The notes under the pieces are model-generated. The model did no database searches. It saw only the letters and a program-made list of their open reading frames with translations, and was not told the DNA's origin. Shown here piece after piece: positions 17,944 to 26,760 of a stretch of DNA of 64,000 bases; position 1 is the stretch's first letter, and each line of letters starts with the position of its first letter. The position numbers and the translations under genes are program-made. This DNA is from Ktedonosporobacter rubrisoli (GTDB taxonomy: Bacteria; Chloroflexota; Ktedonobacteria; Ktedonobacterales; Ktedonobacteraceae): NCBI RefSeq assembly GCF_004208415.1, contig NZ_CP035758.1:4836001-4900000 (forward strand), written 5' to 3'.

Positions 17944-18977
17944 TACCGTCTCTTCCTGAGTCGTGACAAAATGCCAAGCAAACCGACAAGTTCAGCAGCC
18001 ATTAGCAACCAGTGCAAATCCTCATCGCCTGGAAGGCGTCGCAACAGATATGGATCGGTCTGTGGCGCATTGATTTTCTCAATCGTAGTTAAAGCCCATG
18101 TATATCCAGCATCTCTGACAGCCTGCACGCCTTCATCTCCAATGTGCCTTAGCTTGCCAATCGGATAAGCAAACGTGCGTATAGGGTGGCCCAACTGCTC
18201 TTCAAGCACTTGACGACAAAGCGTCACCTCTCGTCGCACCTCATTAACATCATTCAAGCAACTCAAGACCGGATGATGCATCGTATGGGCACCGAAAGAG
18301 ACCCAGCCGCTCTGTTCCATCTCACGAATCTCGTTCCAGGACAAAGGTAAAGATGTGTCAGAGCAAGCAGCCGTAGAGCGCTCCGGTAACGTTACGTTTA
18401 GAGCTTTCTGCACATCGGCAAGAAACTGCTCACGCTCTGCAATAGATTGAGCATGCCATACATGTGAACTTATAGCTTCTATAAGAGCCAGCCTATCTTT
18501 CTGCTGTTCCAGAGAATATGCTTGCCCATTAATGATAACCTTGTCGATTTTTGAGCTATTAACAAGATACTCGCCTGCCCGCCACCAGAAACACTTTCCA
18601 CTTTCCACATATCCAGGGACAAGAAAGATTGTCATTGGTACCTCTAGCTCGCGGGCCAGCCGCAAGCCTTCAGTATAGTTATCTAAGTAACCGTCATCAA
18701 AGGTCAAAACAAGCGGAATACGTCGATCGCGTGCAGCTTTCCTTGCACGCTGCTCCTGTGTGGGCGCAAAAAATTCATTCAGTGCATCCTCTAAATGCAT
18801 TATGCGGTAATGACGCCGCAAATAGCGCATCTGTTCAGGTAGAAACTTGCCTACAGCTCGATGATAATTCAGTATAATCAAGCGCGGCCCTCCACGGCGC
18901 GTCCACCAGTGAGCAATTTTTAATACACCGCTATAATAAAAACATGTTGCCAGGAACAGGCGTATTCGCTCACGCAT
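17943..18977 (-). CDS. NodB-type polysaccharide deacetylase (module copy 2)
   Basis: 344 residues. N-terminal hydrophobic anchor (LFLATCFYYSGVLKIAHWW), then LTFDDGYLDNY, SFGAHTMHHPVL and RTFAYPIGKLRHIGDEG, with the metal-binding aspartate and two histidines in place. It is a clear paralogue of 14250 and 21592 (shared MRYLRRHYRIMHLEDAL block). It is followed without gap by the ATP-grasp gene and preceded by the flavin enzyme gene after 45 bases, so the unit order FAD-NodB-ATP-grasp repeats along the strand. Confidence 0.9.
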   Translation of the reverse strand: MRERIRLFLATCFYYSGVLKIAHWWTRRGGPRLIILNYHRAVGKFLPEQMRYLRRHYRIMHLEDALNEFFAPTQEQRARKAARDRRIPLVLTFDDGYLDNYTEGLRLARELEVPMTIFLVPGYVESGKCFWWRAGEYLVNSSKIDKVIINGQAYSLEQQKDRLALIEAISSHVWHAQSIAEREQFLADVQKALNVTLPERSTAACSDTSLPLSWNEIREMEQSGWVSFGAHTMHHPVLSCLNDVNEVRREVTLCRQVLEEQLGHPIRTFAYPIGKLRHIGDEGVQAVRDAGYTWALTTIEKINAPQTDPYLLRRLPGDEDLHWLLMAAELVGLLGILSRLRKRR

Positions 18978-19022
18978 AAAAAACTTCTCTCTCGCAAGCC
19001 AGTGGCTTGGGCGGGGCTCTAG

Positions 19023-20252
19023 CTAACGCGCTAGCGCCCGAATCTGGCGAACCACCGCGCTTGTCACTCGCTGTGCTGTAGCTTTATTGCCTACTACAAA
19101 ACGATATAAGGGACCAAAGGCGCGCAGTGAAGACAGACCCACAAAGTAGAGTCCTGGAACACTACTCTGGAAGTAAGGATTGAGAAGGGGAGAACCATCA
19201 TCAACCTGGATCTCCTTGAGCAGTGATGGATGGATCATCGGCAACTTGTTAATATCTACTTTATAGCCGGTGGCAAGCAATACATGATCTACATCGAACT
19301 GCTCACCGCTTGATAACGTCATACTGAGTGCATTATCAGTTTCCTTCATTTTGTTAACTACCTGCTTCTCATGCAAGGAAACTTTGCCGACTACGCGATC
19401 GTGGAGCCAGTCGTTGGCAGCGGCATTATAGTGTGAACCGAGGAAGCTATCTTTCTTGTACTGCGGGTAGCGATAAAACAGGTAGGGAACATATTCAAGC
19501 ATCCAGCTCTCCCAGCCTGTCGAGATGGCAGCATTCGGCTCTTTGAGCTGCTCAATGAGCGAACGACCCTCTGATTTGTCAGGTTCCAGCCAGTGGATGG
19601 GGCGACGAGATACCAGATGCACAGAAGCTCCGGCCTCATGCAACAGGGCTGAATACTCTACAGCGCTCTGTCCTCCCCCAACTATGGCTATCTGTTTGCC
19701 AGCAAAACGACTAAAATCGCTGTGCTCGAAAGAATGTGTCACAAGCTCAGCCGGGAAAAGGTCATATTCGGCGGGACGATTGGCATAATAGTACAGTCCC
19801 ATGGCCATCACCACAACTGGCGCCTTCACTTTTCGTCCATCCACAAGCGTAACCAGAAACTGTTGCCCTTGCCGTTCTACCGTCTCCACATAGGTTTCGT
19901 CAACATCGGGAACCGCATGGAGTTGAAACCACATCACATAATCAATAAACGCCTCTATCGGTACAGGGTAGCTCTTTTCATAGGGCGACACCTTATAGAA
20001 ACGCTCAAAGCTATACTGGTTGCGCGGGTCTGAGAGATTCGTCGCCCACCAATGAGAACGCAAGAACATCCCCTTTGGCATACGATTACGCCAGAGCTCC
20101 AGGACCTTGCCAAAGATCGCGACTTTCAACCCGCGTCCACGCAGATGCGCCGCCATCGCCAGGCCATAAGGACCCGCACCCACTATTACAGCATCATACT
20201 GAGCCACTGCTACCGGCTGTTGCTCTTTTTTTACATCTGATACTACGCTCAC
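19023..20252 (-). CDS. Flavin-dependent N-monooxygenase-like oxidoreductase (module copy 2)
   Basis: 409 residues. AVIVGAGPYGLAMAAHL near residue 22 binds FAD, AIVGGGQSAVEYSALL near 190 binds NAD(P)H, and DHVLLATGYKVDINKLP near 325 fits the ATGY signature of N-hydroxylating flavin monooxygenases. It shares WATNLSDPRNQY and SVPGLYFVGLSSLRAFGPLYRFVVG with the 15375 paralogue. The start overlaps the ATP-grasp stop by ATGA, indicating coupling. Function beyond flavin-dependent oxidation is unproven. Confidence 0.82.
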   Translation of the reverse strand: MSVVSDVKKEQQPVAVAQYDAVIVGAGPYGLAMAAHLRGRGLKVAIFGKVLELWRNRMPKGMFLRSHWWATNLSDPRNQYSFERFYKVSPYEKSYPVPIEAFIDYVMWFQLHAVPDVDETYVETVERQGQQFLVTLVDGRKVKAPVVVMAMGLYYYANRPAEYDLFPAELVTHSFEHSDFSRFAGKQIAIVGGGQSAVEYSALLHEAGASVHLVSRRPIHWLEPDKSEGRSLIEQLKEPNAAISTGWESWMLEYVPYLFYRYPQYKKDSFLGSHYNAAANDWLHDRVVGKVSLHEKQVVNKMKETDNALSMTLSSGEQFDVDHVLLATGYKVDINKLPMIHPSLLKEIQVDDGSPLLNPYFQSSVPGLYFVGLSSLRAFGPLYRFVVGNKATAQRVTSAVVRQIRALAR

Positions 20253-21544
20253 GAAAATCTCCTTCTAAAACGGGACAGCCTTTTCTTGATAGCCCCTCCT
20301 ACCCAGCTTCGCGTGAAGTCGGTCGCCGCTCTGATGGCAGGAGATGGATCATCCCAATCTACATAGTCATAACCCATAGGTTGTAAAAAGGAGGCAAGAA
20401 AACCAAATACAGCCTGTGCAGGAGGTGTTACGCCCGGTCTGCCACGCTGCTGCAGCGCCTCGATAGTCGTCATGATATCCCCTTTAAGGTAGCGCATCCA
20501 TACGCCAATACGATAACGCTTTATTTTATTTATTGGCTCTCCGCTTGCCCACTGATAGAGTAAGTAAGGGAAATCAATACCTGAACGTACAGCAATTTCA
20601 ACCGAGGCCGAGAGACGCGGATTGATCTCCATGAGATAGGGCACTCCCGCGCTATCACGCCGAAACTCCACTTCGGAATAGCCCTCTAGCTCGATCTCAC
20701 GCACCAATCTCTCTGCCTGCTCGCCGATATCTTCAGGAACGGCAATACTTTGACGCAATACCGATTGACCACCCAGCGGTGGTTCCGTACGTTTGGCCCA
20801 TTGAGCAAAACGGGCATACACTTCACCTCTGGCGTAGAGAAAGCTCATGGCCTCCCGCTCACCGGTGAGGAACTGCTGAAAGAGTACAGTACCACCAAAG
20901 TGCGTCAACTCTTCCACTGCCCGAATGGCTTCATCTGGTGTGGTAACCAGGCGCGAAACAAAACGTGCACCCTGCTGCTCGTGCCATAGCCATGATTCAA
21001 CAGGCTTCACTACGGCTGGTAGCCCAACCTCGCGCAGGGCAGCTGAAACATCGTTTACGGCCCCTATCTCCACACCATGAGGAATGTTTAAACCTAGCCG
21101 CCTGGCAATATCCAGGGTTAGCTCTTTATTGACAGCTATGGTCATTGCCGCTTCACTGGCCAGGGCCAGACTCACTCTTTGCTCAAGACGATCTCGGTAC
21201 TTGCGCAACAGCGCTATGGTGCCATCGGCAGAAGGAATCAGCACACGAGCGCCATATTGTTCAAGACAGTGCTCTAAAAAGATAAGGTATGCCTCGGTTC
21301 CCTCTTCCGCTGAGCAGACAATCTCTTTTTGACACCAGCGCGAGGTAAAGGCCGGCACGCGCTCTTGCGTTTCAAGCGCGGCAACATTCAGCCCTCGCTT
21401 CCCCAGCGAGCGCACCGTAACCAGAGCTTGTCGCTGCAAGGAATCAAGGATCAGGGCATCATAGGTTGTCCTGGCCACAGCCAGCGTCGCCTGCGGCTCA
21501 CTTAACTGCTTATCGCCAGTACCATTTGCCGAATCACTAATCAC
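20249..21544 (-). CDS. ATP-grasp ligase (module copy 2, intact)
   Basis: 431 residues. A pre-ATP-grasp domain (YDALILDSLQRQALVTVRSLGKRGLNVAALE) runs to about residue 120. The ATP-grasp fold follows, with PAVVKPVESWLW, TVLFQQFLTGEREAMSF and EVEFRRDSAGVPYLMEINPRLSASVE. Its last 90 residues are shared only with the copy at 16601. It is not a carbamoyl-phosphate synthase or biotin carboxylase, being too short and lacking their extra domains. It most resembles carboxylate-amine ligases of natural-product or cell-wall modification. It lies 47 bases after the deacetylase gene 21592. Confidence 0.85.
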   Translation of the reverse strand: MISDSANGTGDKQLSEPQATLAVARTTYDALILDSLQRQALVTVRSLGKRGLNVAALETQERVPAFTSRWCQKEIVCSAEEGTEAYLIFLEHCLEQYGARVLIPSADGTIALLRKYRDRLEQRVSLALASEAAMTIAVNKELTLDIARRLGLNIPHGVEIGAVNDVSAALREVGLPAVVKPVESWLWHEQQGARFVSRLVTTPDEAIRAVEELTHFGGTVLFQQFLTGEREAMSFLYARGEVYARFAQWAKRTEPPLGGQSVLRQSIAVPEDIGEQAERLVREIELEGYSEVEFRRDSAGVPYLMEINPRLSASVEIAVRSGIDFPYLLYQWASGEPINKIKRYRIGVWMRYLKGDIMTTIEALQQRGRPGVTPPAQAVFGFLASFLQPMGYDYVDWDDPSPAIRAATDFTRSWVGGAIKKRLSRFRRRFS

Positions 21545-21591
21545 ATGCTACCCTTTCCTGCCTGTATAGATTAATACGCCCCCAGTAATGT

Positions 21592-22632
21592 TCATGCAAC
21601 ATCCTCTCCCTTACCAATCACGGCTTTCCACAAAGGAGCAAGCAAATCCCAGATACCAGACGTCTCGGCCGCCATTACCAACCAGTTCCGGCTACTATCG
21701 CTCAGCATGCGTTTCAGCAGGTAGGGATCGCTGGCAGGTGTATTGCTACCCTTATACGTTGTTACTGCCCAGGCATAACCTGCATCTTTGACAGCCTGCA
21801 CTACCTCCTCGCCGATGTGTTCGGCACGGCCCACAGGATAGGCCAACGAACGCACAGGACAGGCCAGCCGTTGCTCCAGAACCTTACGGCACTCGCTCAC
21901 CTCGTAATGCAGATCGGCAGGATCGGAGAGATAAGCGAGAATAGGATGGTGCATCGTATGAGCTCCATATGAGACCCATCCGCTCTCCTGCATCTTCTGT
22001 ATCTCTGCCCAGCTCATCGGCCTGTCTTTTTCCTCCTCAACCGTGACATTGCCTGGCACTGCCAGCAACTCACGCACCTGGGCCAGAAAAGCTTCCCGTT
22101 CGACTATTGAACTGGCATGACGTAGACGCGCATCAATAGTTTGCGAGAGCCGAGCCTTCTCCTCTAACGCATCAAGGCGATAGGTTCTACCTTCCAGCGT
22201 CACCACAGCAACACCAGCCCGCTGCACCAGGCGTCGTCCTTCGCCCCACCAGAAATAGTCACCACTCTCCACATAACCTGGAATAAGAAAAATGGTAATT
22301 GGCATGCGTAACTCACGTGCCAGGGAAAATGCATGCGTATAGTTGTCATGGTAGCCATCATCAAAGGTCAAGGCCACCAGGGCGCGCTTATCACGTTTGG
22401 TGGCCCAGCGCTCTGCTGGCGCATAAAGCTCGGTTAAGGCCTCATCCAGATGGAGTACACGATAATGACGGCGCAGATAGAGCAGATGGCGGCGCAAATC
22501 TTCTCCGCTGGCGTGGTGATAGTTGAGAATAATCAGGCGTGGCCCTGAGCGCTGCTGTAGCCAGCGGGCTAGCCCTATCAAACCAGTATAGTAGAACAAG
22601 GCTGCAAGTAGAACGCCAAATTGCTTACGCAT
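21592..22632 (-). CDS. NodB-type polysaccharide deacetylase (module copy 3)
   Basis: About 346 residues from ATG 22632, chosen for the GGGGAGGAAAGCT site and agreement with paralogues; a longer frame extends to 22701. A hydrophobic N-terminus (FGVLLAALFYYTGLIGLARW) precedes LTFDDGYHDNY, SYGAHTMHHPIL and RSLAYPVGRAEHIGEEV. All metal ligands are present. It is the first recognisable gene of the minus-strand cluster, and no third ATP-grasp or flavin gene lies upstream, so the third module is partial. Confidence 0.9.
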   Translation of the reverse strand: MRKQFGVLLAALFYYTGLIGLARWLQQRSGPRLIILNYHHASGEDLRRHLLYLRRHYRVLHLDEALTELYAPAERWATKRDKRALVALTFDDGYHDNYTHAFSLARELRMPITIFLIPGYVESGDYFWWGEGRRLVQRAGVAVVTLEGRTYRLDALEEKARLSQTIDARLRHASSIVEREAFLAQVRELLAVPGNVTVEEEKDRPMSWAEIQKMQESGWVSYGAHTMHHPILAYLSDPADLHYEVSECRKVLEQRLACPVRSLAYPVGRAEHIGEEVVQAVKDAGYAWAVTTYKGSNTPASDPYLLKRMLSDSSRNWLVMAAETSGIWDLLAPLWKAVIGKGEDVA

Positions 22633-23149
22633 AGCTTTCCTCCCCCGCAGCATTGGCAACGCCCGCATAGCGCAGCGCCATGAGAGCCCAAAGCTTCCCA
22701 TACATATCAGGGAAACGCTTCAAGTGATCAAAGTTTGCGCCGAGAAAGCCACGCTCCAAGGAACAGGCGGACAGCATTTCTTGAGCAATGGGGAACAAGC
22801 CCATCTCATCAGGCAACATCTGCAATTTTTGCCTGGGCAGGCAATAATTTATGCCAGAAGAAATATATGTGCCTCTATGAGATCTCTCCATTTTGCTATG
22901 TTCAATTTTAAACAAAGCACTTTTACACCGCATATCTCTGCTACAACGCTCCTCCCCGCTAATGGGACCCCTCACTTTCAGGCTATTTTTCATAGCTTCT
23001 TCAAGAAAGAGCCGAGAATAGACTAAACATAATATTCGGAAATATTCAGCCAAACTGTAACCATCAATAGAGATAAAATAATCAATTAGCAGCCAGCTAA
23101 GGATACATGACGCGTTGGTATATGAGAATAATGCTATTCTGAACAACAT
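22625..23149 (-). CDS. Doubtful ORF preceding the deacetylase gene
   Basis: A frame of up to 174 codons whose stop overlaps the start of the 22632 deacetylase by 8 bases, as coupled genes do. The N-terminal third is hydrophobic and AT-rich. The C-terminal part (ERGFLGANFDHLKRFPDMYGKLWALMALRYAG) looks more protein-like. No family is recognised, so it may be a degraded remnant of an upstream gene. Confidence 0.3.
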   Translation of the reverse strand: MLFRIALFSYTNASCILSWLLIDYFISIDGYSLAEYFRILCLVYSRLFLEEAMKNSLKVRGPISGEERCSRDMRCKSALFKIEHSKMERSHRGTYISSGINYCLPRQKLQMLPDEMGLFPIAQEMLSACSLERGFLGANFDHLKRFPDMYGKLWALMALRYAGVANAAGEESYA

Positions 23150-23883
23150 ACTTGCAGATCAGCAAAAATTAGCCTATAAGTAATGTTTCATTCTTGCCAG
23201 GTGCTAAATCTGATTTCCGCCTTTGCCCGATCCTTCCAGCCTACATGCAAAGCAATAAAGCCCGAATAGAAGCCGTATGAGAGCGAGCGCTCCCAAGAAA
23301 AAACATCTGCGTATGCGCCCCATACAATGCTTCAGGGCAAGCAGTTCCATACGAAAGTACCATAATTTTACAATAAGCCACCCCACGAGCATAGACACAT
23401 TTCAGGCACCGTAGTATAGTAATACATTAGTAGCTTCAGATACCGGTTCCCACAGAAAAATTACCATACTCATAGTGGCAATACGATGTTCATAGAGGTA
23501 GAGAATCAGTAGAACTGTCTCTCCCGGTGTAGAGAAATTTACGTCCTGGCGGAGGGGACAATGAGGCTTATATCTCTATTATCACTTGTATCTAGCTGGT
23601 GCCTTCAGGAGTTACTATCTAAACACCGGACTATGGTTTTCCACGCCATCTCAACACCTGTAACAACCTGATTCTCATAGAGAGGATTGTATCTTGTAGA
23701 AGGTGTCCAGTAAGTACAAGGTAGGTGTGTGTGTACTTTAGTCCTGTAGAAATACGTTATTGCTATCGATATTACAAAGTTGGGACATATGTCGATGTAG
23801 GATGGTATAAAGTAGTTGTTCCCAAGAATAATCTCAGAAACAGGTTTCTCATATCTTAAGAAACAGGTAAGGATGGTACTTAC
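23150..23883. other. Intergenic control region between the two envelope clusters
   Basis: About 730 bases separating the minus-strand modification cluster from the plus-strand exopolysaccharide operon. It holds no convincing gene. Notable are CCGGTGT at 23524-23530 and its inverse ACACCGG at 23623-23629, AGAGGTAGAGAA at 23494-23505 and GTAGAGAAATTT at 23529-23540. The same words recur upstream of the sugar transferase (42174-42366). AGAAACAGG is repeated directly just before the first gene. AAGGATGG precedes ATG 23884. Confidence 0.5.
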
Positions 23884-25320
23884 ATGCGAAGTTCGCTGAG
23901 TCGTTACACACTAATAGTCAAACGTTGGGCGTGGGTGATCGTGCTGGGCGTAGTTATTTGCGGCAGCGTAACGTATGGTATCACAAAGCTTATGCAGCCG
24001 GTCTATCAGGCCACTGCACAAGTTATTCTCACAATTGGGACAAACCAGTCACCATATGAAAGCACGAACGCAGTCATCGCGCTGCAACCGACTTATGCGC
24101 AGCTGGTTACCACCCCACAAGTACTACAACCGGTTGCAGCCAGGCATGGCTTGACCCTCAAGGGGCTTTCCAATCTCGTAGTAGTCAACGCGCCATCTAA
24201 TACGCCAATCATCAAGATCTCTGTCAACAACAGTGATCCCAGGTTTGCGGCCCAGCTCGCCAACGAAGTCGCGGCAAGCTTTGCTCAATATACAAATACT
24301 TCGATGGGAGGTCAGGTTCAGCCTATAATCGTTCAGGCTCTGCCACCCACGGACCCTAGTCAGCCCAAGCCATCGCTCGACGCAGGTATCGGAGCATTAG
24401 TTGGTTTGGGCCTTGCGCTCGCTCTGATCGTTGTATTCGAATGGTTAGATGATAGATTGAAGGGTCCAGAAGAAGCCCAGCGTTTGCTTGGAGTAGAAAC
24501 CTTAACGGTGATCCCTGAGCTTTCGCGCAAACAAAGGATCAAAAATGCCGAAGATACCCCGGCCCTCGCCGAAGGCTGCCGCATTCTGTGCGCAAACCTG
24601 AACCGAGTGCAGGGAGCGCATCCTTTCAAGCTCGTGATGATCACCAGCGCTCTGGCGGGCGAAGGAAAGAGTACCATTGCAGCAAATCTTGCATCTTTCC
24701 TGGCCATGTCCGGCAAGCGCGTATTGCTTGTTGACGCTGATTTGCGCCACCCGGTGCTGGATCAGCACTTCCAGTTAGACAACCGTCAGGGGCTTTCTAA
24801 CGCTTTCCTTGAGATGTGGACCCAGGTTCAACCCCAGATGGAAGGTCAGCCTACAGAGCTGCCGTCTCTGCGCGTGCTTACCGCCGGAGTTTTGCCCTCC
24901 AATCCATCTGAGCTCTTGCAATCTCCCTTAGCGCAACAGCTCTTCAAGCATTTTAGAGAAAGCAAGCAGTTCGATTACATCATCTTTGATACGCCGCCGC
25001 TGCTGCCAATTGCGGATGCACAGATTTTAGCTTCTTACGTAGATGTGTCGGTACTTGTCGTTGATGCCTCAAAGACGGCGCGCAGTCTGCTTACCCGTAC
25101 AAAAGAGGTCCTTACCAAGGCAGGGACAGAATTTATCGGGGTGGTGTTGAACAAAAGCCAATGGTCGGAGTACGGTTTTATTCTTGAGTATCTGGGCAGT
25201 GTACAGCAAAGGCCAAGAGCTGACATTTCTATGTCCATACCGCCTACTACAGCTTCCTCCAACGGTTCCGTTGATGGAGATACGAGTATCACCGCTTCCC
25301 TCCGAAAAGGCAGTGATTAG
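23884..25320 (+). CDS. Wzc/CpsD-like polysaccharide co-polymerase and tyrosine-kinase-type ATPase
   Basis: 478 residues in one chain. A Wzz domain has a first membrane helix at about 17-35 (WVIVLGVVICGSVTYG). A proline-rich second helix follows near 165-185 (DAGIGALVGLGLALALIVVF). The bacterial tyrosine-kinase fold comes next, with Walker A SALAGEGKST, Walker A' VLLVDADLRHP and Walker B YIIFDTPP. This class sets chain length and controls Wzy-dependent export at the inner membrane. The C-terminal tail (PRADISMSIPPTTASS...) has no tyrosine cluster, so autophosphorylation control may be absent or different. It is the first gene of the operon. Confidence 0.88.
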   Translation: MRSSLSRYTLIVKRWAWVIVLGVVICGSVTYGITKLMQPVYQATAQVILTIGTNQSPYESTNAVIALQPTYAQLVTTPQVLQPVAARHGLTLKGLSNLVVVNAPSNTPIIKISVNNSDPRFAAQLANEVAASFAQYTNTSMGGQVQPIIVQALPPTDPSQPKPSLDAGIGALVGLGLALALIVVFEWLDDRLKGPEEAQRLLGVETLTVIPELSRKQRIKNAEDTPALAEGCRILCANLNRVQGAHPFKLVMITSALAGEGKSTIAANLASFLAMSGKRVLLVDADLRHPVLDQHFQLDNRQGLSNAFLEMWTQVQPQMEGQPTELPSLRVLTAGVLPSNPSELLQSPLAQQLFKHFRESKQFDYIIFDTPPLLPIADAQILASYVDVSVLVVDASKTARSLLTRTKEVLTKAGTEFIGVVLNKSQWSEYGFILEYLGSVQQRPRADISMSIPPTTASSNGSVDGDTSITASLRKGSD

Positions 25321-25408
25321 TTCAGACTTCTGTACCTGGTCAACTGTTATGCGCTGAAAACGCGCTGACAGGGTGGCAGGTACAGAACTACTGAAGGAGA
25401 CATCTGGG

Positions 25409-26710
25409 ATGAAACAATCGTTGCTGGAGAAGATTTCTTCGCGTTCTTTACGGGTTGCGGTTATCGGTTTAGGCTATGTTGGGCTGCCGCTGGCCACAAC
25501 TTTTGCCGAAGCTGGCTATCAGGTGACGGGTATCGATGTAGATCAGCAGAAAGTTGACGCCGCCAACAGCGGAGAGAGCTATATCTCTGATATCAGCAAT
25601 GAGACGCTGCGCAAGCTTCTCGACGCTGGCCGGCTACGCTGTACAACCGATTACACAGTATTGAATGAGATCGATGCGGTAAGCATCTGCGTGCCTACGC
25701 CCCTGCGCAAGACGCGCGCCCCCGACATTTCGTATATTATCGCAGCTACCCAACAGATACAGGCCCATCTCCATGCCGGACAAATCGTGGTTCTTGAAAG
25801 CACCACGTATCCTGGCACGACGGATGAGGTTCTTTTGCCAGCGCTGGAATCGACGGGTCTAAAGGTCGGGGAAGATATCTTCCTGGCTTTTTCGCCAGAA
25901 CGTATCGATCCCGGTAATCCGCAATACGGCCCTCACAATACGCCAAAAATTGTTGGTGGCATTACGCCTGCCTGTACCGAGCTGGCTCAGGCCTTCTATA
26001 ACAGTGCCATTGAGCAGGTAGTACCGGTCTCCTCAGCCCGCGTTGCCGAGATGGCCAAGCTGCTGGAGAATACCTTCCGCGCCGTGAACATCGGGCTGGT
26101 AAATGAGATCGCCATCATTTGTGAGAAGCTGCACATCAATGTCTGGGAAGTCATCGACGCCGCGGCCACCAAACCCTTTGGCTTTATGCGCTTTTTACCG
26201 GGTCCTGGCCTGGGTGGACATTGTATCCCTGTCGATCCGCACTATCTCTCCTGGAAGCTCAAAACGCTCGATTATACCGCGCGTTTTATCGAGCTGGCCG
26301 CGGAGATCAACAGCAGCATGCCGCATTATGTCGTCGGAAAGATTAATGAGGCTCTCAACGAGCAGCGCCGCAATTTCAACGGCTCTACAGTGCTTGTGCT
26401 GGGAGTTGCCTATAAGCGCAACGTCGGCGATGTGCGCGAGTCGCCTGCGCTGGAAATCATGCAGGATCTTCTCGCCCGCAAGGCCACAGTTCTCTATAAC
26501 GACGATTACGTGCCTTCCCTCACGCTGGCCGGTCAGACGCTTCACTCACAGCCACTGAGCGACGGCCTCCTGCAGGCGGCTGATTGCGTGGTTCTGATTA
26601 CAGATCACAGCTATTATGACCCCTCAAGGATTGTAAGTGAAGCACGCTGTATTGTAGATACCCGCAATATGACACGCGCCTATAACGATGAAAAGATTAT
26701 CAGACTTTAA
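25409..26710 (+). CDS. UDP-N-acetylglucosamine 6-dehydrogenase-type nucleotide sugar dehydrogenase (WbpA-like)
   Basis: 433 residues from ATG 25409 (GAAGGAGA 9 bases upstream). N-terminal NAD motif VAVIGLGYVGLPLATTFAEAG. The central SPERIDPGNPQYGPHNTPKIVGG is typical of the UDP-HexNAc branch. The catalytic cysteine is in GPGLGGHCIPVDPHYL, and the C-terminal UDP-binding domain has VLGVAYKRNVGDVRESPAL. It oxidises the C6 hydroxyl of a UDP-hexosamine to the uronic acid. With the oxidoreductase, aminotransferase and acetyltransferase in this window it fits the WbpA step of UDP-diacetamido-uronic acid synthesis. Confidence 0.88.
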   Translation: MKQSLLEKISSRSLRVAVIGLGYVGLPLATTFAEAGYQVTGIDVDQQKVDAANSGESYISDISNETLRKLLDAGRLRCTTDYTVLNEIDAVSICVPTPLRKTRAPDISYIIAATQQIQAHLHAGQIVVLESTTYPGTTDEVLLPALESTGLKVGEDIFLAFSPERIDPGNPQYGPHNTPKIVGGITPACTELAQAFYNSAIEQVVPVSSARVAEMAKLLENTFRAVNIGLVNEIAIICEKLHINVWEVIDAAATKPFGFMRFLPGPGLGGHCIPVDPHYLSWKLKTLDYTARFIELAAEINSSMPHYVVGKINEALNEQRRNFNGSTVLVLGVAYKRNVGDVRESPALEIMQDLLARKATVLYNDDYVPSLTLAGQTLHSQPLSDGLLQAADCVVLITDHSYYDPSRIVSEARCIVDTRNMTRAYNDEKIIRL

Positions 26711-26760
26711 TAACTCACGTTACATTGATGAATTTGGTTTTTGTAGAATGGTTATAAAAG

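Noticed and set aside
23204..23398. 64-codon minus-strand ORF upstream of the modification cluster
   Set aside because: Basic, cysteine-rich chance frame; no ribosome site.
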